Shown here piece after piece: positions 23,786 to 31,644 of a DNA stretch of 32,074 bases (position 1 is its first letter; every line of letters starts with the position of its first letter). The stretch is from Rhizobium redzepovicii. Lineage in GTDB: Bacteria > Pseudomonadota > Alphaproteobacteria > Rhizobiales > Rhizobiaceae. Position numbers and translations under genes: made by a program. The notes beneath the pieces were generated by a model, which saw only the letters and a program-made list of their open reading frames with translations, was not told the origin of the DNA and did no database searches. Location: contig NZ_JAILYH010000035.1 in the NCBI RefSeq assembly GCF_019793435.1, positions 1 to 32,074 on the forward strand, written 5' to 3'.

Positions 23786-25968
23786 CGCGGGATGCGGGCG
23801 CAAAACCGCATAACACTTTTGCTCATCCCGCCGGCGAACGCCCTTTGAAAGCGGCGGAGACGCTCGACTATCACGCGCTGAACGCGATGCTGAACCTCTA
23901 TGACGACGAGGGGAAGATCCAGCTCGACAAGGACCGCATGGCGGCGAAGCAGTATTTTCTGCAGCATGTGAACCAGAACACCGTGTTCTTTCACAATCTG
24001 AGGGAAAAGCTCGATTACCTCGTCACCGAGGGTTATTACGAGCAGGAGGTTCTCGACCAGTATTCCTTCAATTTCGTCCGCGACCTGTTCGATCAGGCCT
24101 ATGCGAGGAAATTCCGTTTTCCGACCTTCCTCGGCGCCTTCAAATATTACACCAGCTATACGCTGAAGACCTTCGACGGAAAGCGCTATCTCGAGCGCTA
24201 CGAGGACCGCATCTGCATGGTGGCGCTGACCTTGGCGCGGGGTGACGAGGCCCTTGCCCGCGACATGGTCGACGAGATCATTTCCGGCCGTTTCCAGCCG
24301 GCAACGCCGACCTTCCTCAATGCCGGCAAGAAGCAGCGTGGCGAACTTGTCTCCTGCTTCCTGCTGCGCGTCGAGGACAATATGGAATCGATCGGCCGCT
24401 CGATCAATTCGGCGCTGCAGCTGTCGAAGCGCGGCGGCGGCGTGGCTCTGTCGCTGACGAATATCCGTGAGGCCGGCGCGCCGATCAAGCAGATCGAAAA
24501 CCAGTCCTCCGGCATCATCCCGGTCATGAAGCTGCTCGAAGACTCGTTCTCCTATGCCAATCAGCTGGGTGCGCGCCAGGGCGCGGGCGCCGTCTATCTC
24601 AACGCCCATCACCCCGACATTATGCGCTTCCTCGACACAAAGCGCGAAAATGCCGACGAGAAGATCCGCATCAAGACGCTGTCGCTCGGCGTCGTCGTGC
24701 CCGACATCACCTTCGAACTCGCCAAGAACAACGAGGATATGCATCTGTTCTCGCCTTACGACGTGGAGCGCGTTTACGGCGTGCCCTTCACCGAGATTTC
24801 GGTGACGGAAAAGTACCGGGAGATGGTGGCGGACGCTCGCATCTCGAAGAAGAAGATCAAGGCGCGTGAATTCTTCCAGGTGATCGCCGAGATCCAGTTC
24901 GAGAGCGGTTATCCCTACATCATGTTCGAGGATACGGTGAACCGGGCCAACCCGATCGCCGGGCGCATTTCGATGAGCAATCTCTGCTCCGAGATCCTGC
25001 AGGTCAGCAAGGCAAGCGAATACAACGACGACCTCTCTTACAAGCACCTCGGCAAGGATATTTCCTGCAATCTCGGCTCGCTGAATATCGCCGCGGCCAT
25101 GGATTCCACCGATTTCGGCAAGACGATCGAGACCTCGATCCGGGCGCTGACGGCGGTCTCCGACATGAGCCACATCGCCTCGGTTCCCTCGATCGAAAAG
25201 GGCAACGACGAGAGCCATGCGATCGGCCTCGGCCAGATGAACCTGCACGGCTATCTTGCCCGCGAACGCATCTTCTACGGCTCGGAGGAAGGCGTCGATT
25301 TCACCAATATCTATTTCTATACGGTGACCTATCACGCGATCCGCGCCTCGAACCTGTTGGCGGTCGAACGGGGCCAGAGCTTCAAGGGCTTCGAAAATTC
25401 GAAATATGCCTCCGGTGACTATTTCGACAAATATACCGAGCAGGAATGGAAGCCGGCGACCGGGAAGGTGCAGGCGCTGTTCGACAAATCCGGAATCCAT
25501 ATTCCGACGCAGGAGGATTGGGTGGCGTTGAAGGCGGCGGTCATGACTTCCGGCCTCTATAATCAGAACCTGCAGGCAGTGCCGCCGACGGGCTCGATCT
25601 CCTACATCAACCACTCGACCTCCTCGATCCATCCGATCGTCTCGAAGATCGAGATACGCAAGGAAGGCAAGATCGGCCGCGTCTACTATCCGGCGCCGTT
25701 CATGACCAACGACAATCTCGATTACTATCAGGACGCCTATGAGATCGGCGCGGAGAAGATCATCGATACCTATGCGGCGGCGACCCAGCATGTCGACCAG
25801 GGCCTGTCGCTGACCCTGTTCTTCCGCGACACGGCAACGACGCGCGATATCAACAAGGCGCAGATTTACGCCTGGAAGAAGGGCATCAAGACCATCTACT
25901 ACATCCGCCTTCGCCAGATGGCGCTGTCCGGCACCGAGGTGCAGGGCTGCGTATCTTGTACGCTTTGA
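23764..25968 (+). CDS. nrdE: Class Ib ribonucleotide reductase large subunit NrdE
   Basis: NrdE is the catalytic alpha subunit reducing ribonucleoside diphosphates. It has 734 residues from a TTG at 23764, chosen because no in-frame ATG lies before the conserved LDYHALNAMLNLYD, and because TTG gives a short non-conserved extension with a GGAATGGA-like site upstream. Active-site residues are Cys198 in LVSCFLL, Asn406/Cys408/Glu410 in SNLCSE, and the second half of the redox pair in the NLGSLN region. The C-terminal shuttle Cys pair is CVSCTL (729 and 732). As in other class Ib enzymes, the N-terminal ATP-cone is missing, so overall dATP inhibition is not expected. A TTG at 23845 is the alternative start. 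Confidence 0.95.
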   Translation: MDTGTTLTRDAGAKPHNTFAHPAGERPLKAAETLDYHALNAMLNLYDDEGKIQLDKDRMAAKQYFLQHVNQNTVFFHNLREKLDYLVTEGYYEQEVLDQYSFNFVRDLFDQAYARKFRFPTFLGAFKYYTSYTLKTFDGKRYLERYEDRICMVALTLARGDEALARDMVDEIISGRFQPATPTFLNAGKKQRGELVSCFLLRVEDNMESIGRSINSALQLSKRGGGVALSLTNIREAGAPIKQIENQSSGIIPVMKLLEDSFSYANQLGARQGAGAVYLNAHHPDIMRFLDTKRENADEKIRIKTLSLGVVVPDITFELAKNNEDMHLFSPYDVERVYGVPFTEISVTEKYREMVADARISKKKIKAREFFQVIAEIQFESGYPYIMFEDTVNRANPIAGRISMSNLCSEILQVSKASEYNDDLSYKHLGKDISCNLGSLNIAAAMDSTDFGKTIETSIRALTAVSDMSHIASVPSIEKGNDESHAIGLGQMNLHGYLARERIFYGSEEGVDFTNIYFYTVTYHAIRASNLLAVERGQSFKGFENSKYASGDYFDKYTEQEWKPATGKVQALFDKSGIHIPTQEDWVALKAAVMTSGLYNQNLQAVPPTGSISYINHSTSSIHPIVSKIEIRKEGKIGRVYYPAPFMTNDNLDYYQDAYEIGAEKIIDTYAAATQHVDQGLSLTLFFRDTATTRDINKAQIYAWKKGIKTIYYIRLRQMALSGTEVQGCVSCTL

Positions 25969-26001
25969 TTTTGGGCTGCTGGCCGAGAGTTTCGAGCTTG
26001 T

Positions 26002-26046
26002 AGCCCCCTCCTCTCCCCAGCGGGGAGAGGGCAGGGTGAGGGGGCT
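26002..26046. repeat. Compound palindromic repeat between nrdE and nrdF
   Basis: Outer arms AGCCCCCTC and GAGGGGGCT (9 bp, perfect) enclose an inner hairpin CTCTCCCC-AGC-GGGGAGAG (8 bp). The element occupies the middle of the 116-nt nrdE-nrdF gap. It resembles the dispersed CTCCCC palindromes near 14.85 and 14.97 kb. It may stabilise or partly end the nrdHIE message, setting the NrdE:NrdF ratio; that is inference. Confidence 0.8.
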
Positions 26047-26084
26047 CCGCACTCCGTTAGAATTTGTCGAAGAAAGACCACCCA

Positions 26085-27059
26085 ATGAACATATCCATCA
26101 AGCCAATCTCCCGCATGCGCGCCATCAACTGGAACCGCATCGAGGACGATAAGGATCTCGAGGTCTGGAACCGGCTGACCGGCAATTTCTGGCTGCCGGA
26201 GAAGGTGCCGCTGTCCAACGACATTCCCTCTTGGGCGACGCTGACGGCGGCCGAGCAGCAGTTGACCATCCGCGTCTTCACCGGGCTGACGCTGCTCGAC
26301 ACGATCCAGAACGGCGTCGGCTCCATCAGGCTGATGGCGGATGTGGTAACGCCGCATGAGGAGGCGGTGCTTTCCAACATCTCCTTCATGGAGGCGGTGC
26401 ATGCGCGTTCCTATTCCTCGATCTTCTCGACGCTGTGCTCGACGCCCGATGTCGACGATGCCTATCGCTGGTCGGAGGAGAACGAGTTCCTGCAACGCAA
26501 ATCGGCGCTGATCATGGAGCAGTATGGTTCCGGCGATCCCTTGAAGAAGAAGGTCGCCAGCGTCTTCCTCGAAAGCTTCCTGTTTTATTCCGGCTTCTAC
26601 CTGCCGATGTACTGGTCGAGCCGCGCCAAGCTTACCAACACGGCAGACATGATCCGGCTGATCATCCGCGACGAGGCGGTGCACGGCTATTATGTCGGCT
26701 ACAAATTCCAGCGCGGACTGGAGCGGCTTTCCGAGGAGAGACGGCAGGAGATCAAGGATTTCGCCTTCGACCTGCTGCTCGAGCTCTACGACAACGAAGC
26801 CAGATATACCGAGGCGCTCTATGACGGCGTCGGGCTGAGCGAGGACGTCAAGAAATTCCTGCATTACAATGCCAACAAGGCGCTGATGAACCTCGGCTAC
26901 GAGGTGCTTTTCCCGGCCGAGGCCTGCAAGGTCAATCCGGCGATCCTGTCGGCGCTTTCGCCGAATGCCGACGAGAACCATGACTTCTTCTCCGGCTCCG
27001 GTTCCTCCTATGTGATCGGCAAGGCTGTTGCGACCGACGACGAGGACTGGGATTTCTGA
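26085..27059 (+). CDS. nrdF: Class Ib ribonucleotide reductase small subunit NrdF
   Basis: NrdF is the beta subunit that houses the dimanganese (or diiron)-tyrosyl radical. It has 324 residues from the ATG at 26085; the upstream in-frame TTG at 26064 adds nothing conserved. The metal ligands lie in the helices with EEAVLSNISFMEAVHARSY (Tyr110 is the likely radical), VFLESFLFYSGF and IIRDEAVHGYYVGYKFQ. The C-terminal tail ending DDEDWDF carries the acidic/aromatic peptide that docks to NrdE. Only a weak Shine-Dalgarno (AAGA) precedes it, and the palindromic repeat separates it from nrdE by 116 nt, so its expression may be uncoupled from the first three genes. Confidence 0.96.
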   Translation: MNISIKPISRMRAINWNRIEDDKDLEVWNRLTGNFWLPEKVPLSNDIPSWATLTAAEQQLTIRVFTGLTLLDTIQNGVGSIRLMADVVTPHEEAVLSNISFMEAVHARSYSSIFSTLCSTPDVDDAYRWSEENEFLQRKSALIMEQYGSGDPLKKKVASVFLESFLFYSGFYLPMYWSSRAKLTNTADMIRLIIRDEAVHGYYVGYKFQRGLERLSEERRQEIKDFAFDLLLELYDNEARYTEALYDGVGLSEDVKKFLHYNANKALMNLGYEVLFPAEACKVNPAILSALSPNADENHDFFSGSGSSYVIGKAVATDDEDWDF

Positions 27060-27160
27060 GGCTTTATCGCAGTCGGCCCTTATCATTTGCTTCCCCATCG
27101 CCCACATTCAGCGGAAATGAAGTCGATCCTCGCCGAAGATGTGGCGCAGCGGAGTTTTTA

Positions 27161-28384
27161 ATGTCGTCTTTTCCAAACAAGGCCGGAACTGCCGCCGAAG
27201 CGGACGATGGCGTCTGGCCGATCCGCAGGAGACGGATTCTCGACTGGCTGGTGAACGAGACGCGCGGTGAGCGCTTCATCGACAATATCCTGGTGGAAAT
27301 GTGCGGGAAGCTGGTGGCGGCAGGCGTGCCGGTGGCCCGCGCAACCCTGCATTTCCGGACGAACCATCCGCAATGGATCGGGGCGCGCATCCTCTGGAAA
27401 GAGGGGCTCACCGATGCGAAAATCAACACCTTTGCCTATGGCGTCGAGAACACGCCGGAGTTCCTGACCAGTCCCGTCAACGCGATCCATCAGGGTGCGG
27501 AGGAGGTGCGCAGGCAGCTGGAAGGTACAGCCGCAGGCGGCTTGGATTCATTCTATCAGGAACTGCATGACGACGGCCTGACCGAGTATATCGCCTGGCC
27601 GCTCGAGCATACCTTCGGCAAACGGCATGTGGCGACATTTTCCACCAGCCGGCCGGGCGGCTTCGAGCGCGCACACGTCGATTTCCTGCGCGATCTTCTG
27701 CCGGCCCTGACCCTTGTCAGCGAAATCAGGCTGAAGAACATCATGGCGCGTACACTGCTGCAGACCTATGTCGGGCCGCATGCAAGTGAGCAGATCCTGT
27801 CGGGCGTGACGACGCGTGGCAGCGGCGCCACCGTCGGCGCGGCGATCATGATCTGCGACCTGCGCGACTTTACGGCAATCTCCGATCTCTGGCCGCGCGA
27901 CGATGTCATCCATCTGCTCAACGATTATTTCGATGCGATATCGGATCCGATCGAACGGTATGGTGGCGAGATCCTCAAGTTCATGGGCGACGGGTTGCTG
28001 GCGATTTTCCCGCTGAGCAAGGAAACGGCCTGCGCCGATCTGCTGCAGGCGATCCGCGAAGGGCAGGCGTCGATGGCCGAACTGAACGAGGAGCATGTGC
28101 GCATGGGGCGCGATCCGCTGCGCTACGGCGTCGGCGTGCATGTCGGCGACGTCATGTACGGCAATATCGGCTCACGCCGCCGGCTCGATTTCACCGTCAT
28201 CGGCCCGGCGGTCAATGTCGCCTCGCGGCTGGAAAGCCTCACCAAGGAGGTCAAGCGCCCAGTGCTCTTGTCGCGGGCCTTCGTCGAAATGGCGGACTGC
28301 GCCAAAGACATGGACAGTCTCGGCACCTACCCGCTGCGCGGGCTCGGAGAGCCTGTTGATGTCTTTGCTTTCCCGGAGCGATAG
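27161..28384 (+). CDS. Class III adenylate/guanylate cyclase
   Basis: The 407-residue protein has a C-terminal class III cyclase domain (about 225-395). The metal Asp residues are in MICDLRDFTAIS (Asp233) and FMGDG (Asp277). The purine-selecting pair is Lys273 (ILKFMGD) and Asp343 (DFTVIG), which favours ATP, hence cAMP. The transition-state residues are Asn352 and Arg356 in VNVASR. The N-terminal 200 residues carry no membrane helix and no domain I can name, but look like a GAF-type or cyclase-linked sensor (NILVEMCGKLVAAGVPVARA near the start). The start ATG has GGAG 6-7 nt upstream. It follows nrdF by 101 nt with no clear terminator and is convergent with queE 13 nt away. Confidence 0.93.
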   Translation: MSSFPNKAGTAAEADDGVWPIRRRRILDWLVNETRGERFIDNILVEMCGKLVAAGVPVARATLHFRTNHPQWIGARILWKEGLTDAKINTFAYGVENTPEFLTSPVNAIHQGAEEVRRQLEGTAAGGLDSFYQELHDDGLTEYIAWPLEHTFGKRHVATFSTSRPGGFERAHVDFLRDLLPALTLVSEIRLKNIMARTLLQTYVGPHASEQILSGVTTRGSGATVGAAIMICDLRDFTAISDLWPRDDVIHLLNDYFDAISDPIERYGGEILKFMGDGLLAIFPLSKETACADLLQAIREGQASMAELNEEHVRMGRDPLRYGVGVHVGDVMYGNIGSRRRLDFTVIGPAVNVASRLESLTKEVKRPVLLSRAFVEMADCAKDMDSLGTYPLRGLGEPVDVFAFPER

Positions 28385-28397
28385 GAAGCAGGCAGAG

Positions 28398-29126
28398 TCA
28401 GACGCCGCGTTTGTTGCCCCACAGCAGCACGTGCAGCTGCGGCAGCACGCGTGGCGTAAACCATCGATCGGCGGTCACCTTTTCGACCAGCCAGTGCATC
28501 CGGTCCATCACGCCGTCGATATCGATGCGGGCATCGTCGTCATCGGGCGGCGGCGGCGTATGATTGCCCGGCTGAAGGAACAGGGGAATATAGGGATAGC
28601 GCTCGCCCGCCTCCAGGGCGAAGGCGTAGTCTTCATCGTCGAAGACGACGATTTTCAAGACGACTTCCGGCCCGCCGGCGGCGAGACGAAGACAGTCGTC
28701 GACCTGATCCCAATCCGTCAGCATTCCGCTTGACGGCGGCTTGGGGCTCAAGACCAGCATGTCGAGATCGCGGAACCAGTCCCGGGCGACACTCCCCTGC
28801 GTTTCCAGGGCGAAACGATATCCTTGCGAATGCCCGAATTCGATCAATGGCCCGAGCGGCTGGATCGCGGGATTGCCTCCGGAAAGGGAAACCGTCAGAG
28901 GCCTGCCTCCGGAGAGCTTTGTCACTTCCTGCCAGATCGCCTCGACGGACATCGAAAGCCATTGATCCCGAAAGGCGCTATCGACCGCATGAAGGCTGTC
29001 GCACCAGGAACAGCGATAGTCACAGCCGCCGGTCCTGACGAACACCGTCGGCAGACCGATCAACGCGCCTTCGCCCTGTATGGTCGGGCCGAAGATCTCG
29101 CTGACGCGAATGGTCTCCCCGCTCAC
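28398..29126 (-). CDS. queE: 7-carboxy-7-deazaguanine synthase QueE
   Basis: QueE is a radical SAM enzyme that converts 6-carboxytetrahydropterin to 7-carboxy-7-deazaguanine, the ring-contraction step toward queuosine. The product has 242 residues. The iron-sulfur cluster motif CxxxCxxC is Cys35, Cys39 and Cys42 in GGCDYRCSWCDS. It is preceded by the family signature FGPTIQGEGALIG and followed by LSGGNPA for SAM contact. The start is GTG at 29126, overlapping the queD stop as GTGA, which indicates translational coupling. It is the last gene of queCDE. The length fits the proteobacterial type. Confidence 0.96.
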   Translation of the reverse strand: MSGETIRVSEIFGPTIQGEGALIGLPTVFVRTGGCDYRCSWCDSLHAVDSAFRDQWLSMSVEAIWQEVTKLSGGRPLTVSLSGGNPAIQPLGPLIEFGHSQGYRFALETQGSVARDWFRDLDMLVLSPKPPSSGMLTDWDQVDDCLRLAAGGPEVVLKIVVFDDEDYAFALEAGERYPYIPLFLQPGNHTPPPPDDDDARIDIDGVMDRMHWLVEKVTADRWFTPRVLPQLHVLLWGNKRGV

Positions 29127-29479
29127 GGCCTATACTCCGCCCAGGTCTTCGGCGTCTCGCTGACGCGGACGGAGGATGTCTCCGGGAAGCGCTCTTTGCA
29201 CCAGTCGTAGAAATGCTTTGCCAGGAACTCGGAGGTGACTTTCGAATGGCCGAAGACCTCGTTCAGGTGGCGATGATCGAGGGACTCGTCGATATGGCGC
29301 TTGAGCGGCGAAAGGTCGTGATAGTCGCGAACAAAGCCGTCATCGTTCAGGCTTTCGGCGGAGAGCTCAACGACCACGATGTAGTTGTGGCCGTGCAGCC
29401 TGGCGCATTGATGGTCGGCCGGCAGATGATCCAGCTGGTGCGAAGCGGAGAGATGGAACTCCTTGGTGATGCGGTACAT
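29123..29479 (-). CDS. queD: 6-carboxytetrahydropterin synthase QueD
   Basis: QueD acts on dihydroneopterin triphosphate, the GTP cyclohydrolase product, giving 6-carboxytetrahydropterin. The product has 118 residues. Zinc ligands are His14 (SASHQL) and His29/His31 in CARLHGHNY, and Cys25 in the same segment is the catalytic Cys. Further family landmarks are FVRDYHDL and LDHRHLNE. The ATG at 29479 has GAGG 7 nt upstream and overlaps the queC stop by one base (TGATG). It overlaps queE by 4 nt downstream, so the three genes are tightly coupled. Confidence 0.96.
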   Translation of the reverse strand: MYRITKEFHLSASHQLDHLPADHQCARLHGHNYIVVVELSAESLNDDGFVRDYHDLSPLKRHIDESLDHRHLNEVFGHSKVTSEFLAKHFYDWCKERFPETSSVRVSETPKTWAEYRP

Positions 29480-30189
29480 CAACGCACCTCCGCAGCAGAA
29501 TATTGCGACACCGCCGCTTTCCAGAAATCCTGGTCTTCATATTCCGTGGGATCGGCAATACCGGCGAGATGGAAAGCCTCGCGGCGTTCGACGCAGGTGC
29601 CGCAGCGCCCGCAATGAAGCCTGCCGCCCTTGTAGCAGGACCATGTTTCCGCAAACGGAGTCGCATGTTTCTCGCCGTCGGTAACGATCGCCGCTTTCGA
29701 AACATCGACATAGGGCGCAAGCAGTCTGACGCTGGCATAACCGTCCAGTGCCTCGTTCTGCATGCGCTGGAAGGCGTCGATGAAGCCCGGCCGGCAGTCG
29801 GGGTAGATGAAGTGGTCGCCGCCATGCACGGCGACGGCGACGGCATCTGCCTTCTGCGCTGCGGCCAGGCCAAATGCGATGGCCAGCATGATGGCGTTGC
29901 GGTTCGGCACCACGGTGGCCTTCATGGTCTCCTCGGCATAATGACCATCCGGAACCTCGATGTTATCGGTCAAGGCCGATCCGCTTAGATGGCCGCCGAT
30001 GGCGGCGATGTCGATGATATGATGGGGGACGGCGAGGCGCGCGGCGCACCGGGCGGCGAAATCGAGTTCCTTGCGATGCCGCTGGCCGTAGTCGAAGGAG
30101 ACGAGGCCGATAAGCTGTTGTTCCGCTGCGATCTTGTGGGCAAGCGAAACGGAGTCGAGTCCGCCGGAGCAGACGACGATAGTCTTCAT
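29479..30189 (-). CDS. queC: 7-cyano-7-deazaguanine (preQ0) synthase QueC
   Basis: QueC is an ATP-dependent amidotransferase-like enzyme making preQ0 from 7-carboxy-7-deazaguanine. The 236-residue product has the PP-loop SGGLDSV at residues 8-14 and the zinc-binding Cys cluster CYKGGRLHCGRCGTC near residues 190-205. VSFDYGQRHRKEL and VPNRNAIMLAIA are further family motifs. It is first in the queCDE operon and its leader holds a preQ1-I riboswitch. queF, the next pathway step, is not in the window. Confidence 0.97.
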   Translation of the reverse strand: MKTIVVCSGGLDSVSLAHKIAAEQQLIGLVSFDYGQRHRKELDFAARCAARLAVPHHIIDIAAIGGHLSGSALTDNIEVPDGHYAEETMKATVVPNRNAIMLAIAFGLAAAQKADAVAVAVHGGDHFIYPDCRPGFIDAFQRMQNEALDGYASVRLLAPYVDVSKAAIVTDGEKHATPFAETWSCYKGGRLHCGRCGTCVERREAFHLAGIADPTEYEDQDFWKAAVSQYSAAEVR

Positions 30190-30198
30190 AGTTTGGAT

Positions 30199-30229
30199 CC
30201 CTTGTTTTGACCGGGTGGGCTGCGACCGG
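30199..30229 (-). ncRNA. preQ1-I riboswitch controlling queCDE
   Basis: On the minus strand the sequence runs CCGGTCGCAG, CCCACCCGG, then TCAAAACAAGGG. It has the P1 stem (CCGG/CCGG), the conserved GGTCGCAG loop, the A-rich strand AAAACAAG and the closing GGG able to pair back to the loop C's, as in the compact preQ1-I class (for example GGGTCGCAG...AAAACAAGGG of the well-studied thermophile aptamer, from memory). The GGG lies 9 nt before the queC ATG and belongs to its Shine-Dalgarno, so preQ1 binding should block translation. It is short, about 31 nt, as expected. Confidence 0.87.
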
Positions 30230-30275
30230 ATTACGGCGTGCTTTTAGGGCAAATCACCCGTGTTGGGAATAGCCT

Positions 30276-31337
30276 TCAGAGGGCTTGATCGACCGGGAAA
30301 TTGATCTGCGGCGGCAGCAGCAGATGCAGGTCTTCGGCGTCGGCATTGTTGATGCGCTGCAGCAGCATGCGGCCGAGATCCTCGCCCGCCGCCGTCAGGT
30401 CCTCGTGGATCGTGTCGACCTTCGGCTGCAATTGGGTGAGAAGGCGCGACGTTTCCTTGGCGACGATGTCGTAATCGACCGCGAGTGTTCGGCCGGCGTC
30501 GCTCATGCCGCTGATGACGGCGAGTGCTGAGACTTCGCCGGGACAGATGAAACCATCGGGCGCTTCCAGAGCGGCGGCGCGGCTGGAGATGAAATCGCGC
30601 AGCACATCCGCCGGCGTATCGAGATCGACCGTTTCGGGTATCTCATAGGCAATGCCTGCCTCCCGCACAGCCGTCATGAAGCCGTGCAGGATATGCTGGC
30701 AGAAGGTCAGCCGTTTCGGCGGCAGGACCACGGCCACCTTTTTGCGGCCCTTTGCGATCAGCCGGCGCGTCGCCTCGTAGGCAAAGGTGAAATTGTCGTA
30801 GTCGACATAAGGGTGCGGCGTCGAAAATTCCGTGCGGCCGTGGCAAATGAAGGGAAAGCCGGTTTCGAGCAGCAGGCGGACGCGGGCATCGAGCGGTTCG
30901 GTTCGCGTGAAGATCAGCCCGTCGGCGAGGTGGTTGCGGACGATATATTCGGCGGCCTCGACATCGGTCGTCGACAGGAAGTTCGGGGCGACGACGAGAT
31001 GGTAGGAAGTCTCCTTCAGCGCCTTGGCAATGCCGTACATGATCGAGGTGCTGAAACCGACGACTTCCTCATGCGAATCGAGCAGGATGGCGATCACATT
31101 GGTGCGGCCGGTCTTCAGGCGCTGCGCGGCCCGATCAGGGAGATAGCCGATCTCGCGGGCGATGCGGTGCACGCGCTGGCGGGTTTCCAGCGAAATCTGC
31201 GGTGCATCGGAGAGCGCCCGCGACACCGTCGTCACGGCAAGGCCGGCGATCGTGGCGATCGTTCGCAAGGTCGGCTTGCCGCGCTTATGCGTGATCTCGA
31301 GATTTTCGCCGCTTCGCGGCCAGGACGGTTCGGTCAC
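30276..31337 (-). CDS. LacI-family transcriptional regulator
   Basis: The product is 353 residues from the GTG at 31337 (GGAAAG about 9 nt upstream); no in-frame ATG lies close, and longer starts add unrelated sequence. The helix-turn-helix is PTLRTIATIAGLAVTTVSRA, about residues 22-41, followed by the hinge region ending AAQRLKTGRTNVIAILL. The C-terminal periplasmic-binding-type domain would sense a sugar. The DNA-contacting VTTVSRAL and ALSDAPQIS pattern is standard for LacI repressors that bind CG-centred palindromes. It is divergent from a sugar-binding-protein gene, and two such sites lie between them, so it likely represses that transporter. The inducer cannot be read from sequence. Confidence 0.93.
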   Translation of the reverse strand: MTEPSWPRSGENLEITHKRGKPTLRTIATIAGLAVTTVSRALSDAPQISLETRQRVHRIAREIGYLPDRAAQRLKTGRTNVIAILLDSHEEVVGFSTSIMYGIAKALKETSYHLVVAPNFLSTTDVEAAEYIVRNHLADGLIFTRTEPLDARVRLLLETGFPFICHGRTEFSTPHPYVDYDNFTFAYEATRRLIAKGRKKVAVVLPPKRLTFCQHILHGFMTAVREAGIAYEIPETVDLDTPADVLRDFISSRAAALEAPDGFICPGEVSALAVISGMSDAGRTLAVDYDIVAKETSRLLTQLQPKVDTIHEDLTAAGEDLGRMLLQRINNADAEDLHLLLPPQINFPVDQAL

Positions 31338-31402
31338 TCTCGGCTTTCCATGCTGGAATTGGCGATACAATAACACGATGACTCCGACGCGCAATCGAGG
31401 AA

Positions 31403-31416
31403 TGAAAACGTTTTAA
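31403..31416. promoter_or_regulatory. LacI-type operator candidate 1
   Basis: TGAAAACGTTTTAA holds a 10-bp perfect palindrome AAAACGTTTT with the central CG expected for LacI-family binding. It is 66 nt upstream of the regulator start. It shares the 13-mer AACGTTTTAAATT (31407-31419) with the second site at 31528-31540. Confidence 0.72.
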
Positions 31417-31508
31417 ATTTTAACGATCTGTTAGCCAAATCAAAAATATCTATAAAATTCAATCATATATAGAAATAACCATATTTTTCTCGGGAGTCGA
31501 GAAAGGGC

Positions 31509-31540
31509 TTGACGATCAGCGACTTATAACGTTTTAAATT
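31509..31540 (+). promoter_or_regulatory. Promoter and operator candidate 2 of the sugar transporter genes
   Basis: TTGACG (31509-31514) is a -35; TTTTAA or TTTAAA (31532-31538, 17-18 bp spacing) is a weak -10. The second copy of AACGTTTTAAATT (31528-31540) covers the -10, so bound repressor would block RNA polymerase. The distance between the two 13-mers is 121 bp, about 11.5 helical turns, so looping is possible but not on the ideal face. Confidence 0.6.
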
Positions 31541-31644
31541 AGCAACCGCGCAGAGGAGCGCGGCCGTATGTCGACCGTCGCAACGGCGGAAAGCATCGGG
31601 CGGCAGGGAGGGCCCGCCGCCGATTTTCAAATGGGAGGAAATTC

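Noticed and set aside
23698..26085. Minus-strand reading frame of 795 codons
   Set aside because: It lies opposite nrdE, whose motifs are complete; the frame is a GC-bias artefact.
25899..27107. Minus-strand reading frame of 402 codons
   Set aside because: It lies opposite nrdF and has no recognisable motif.
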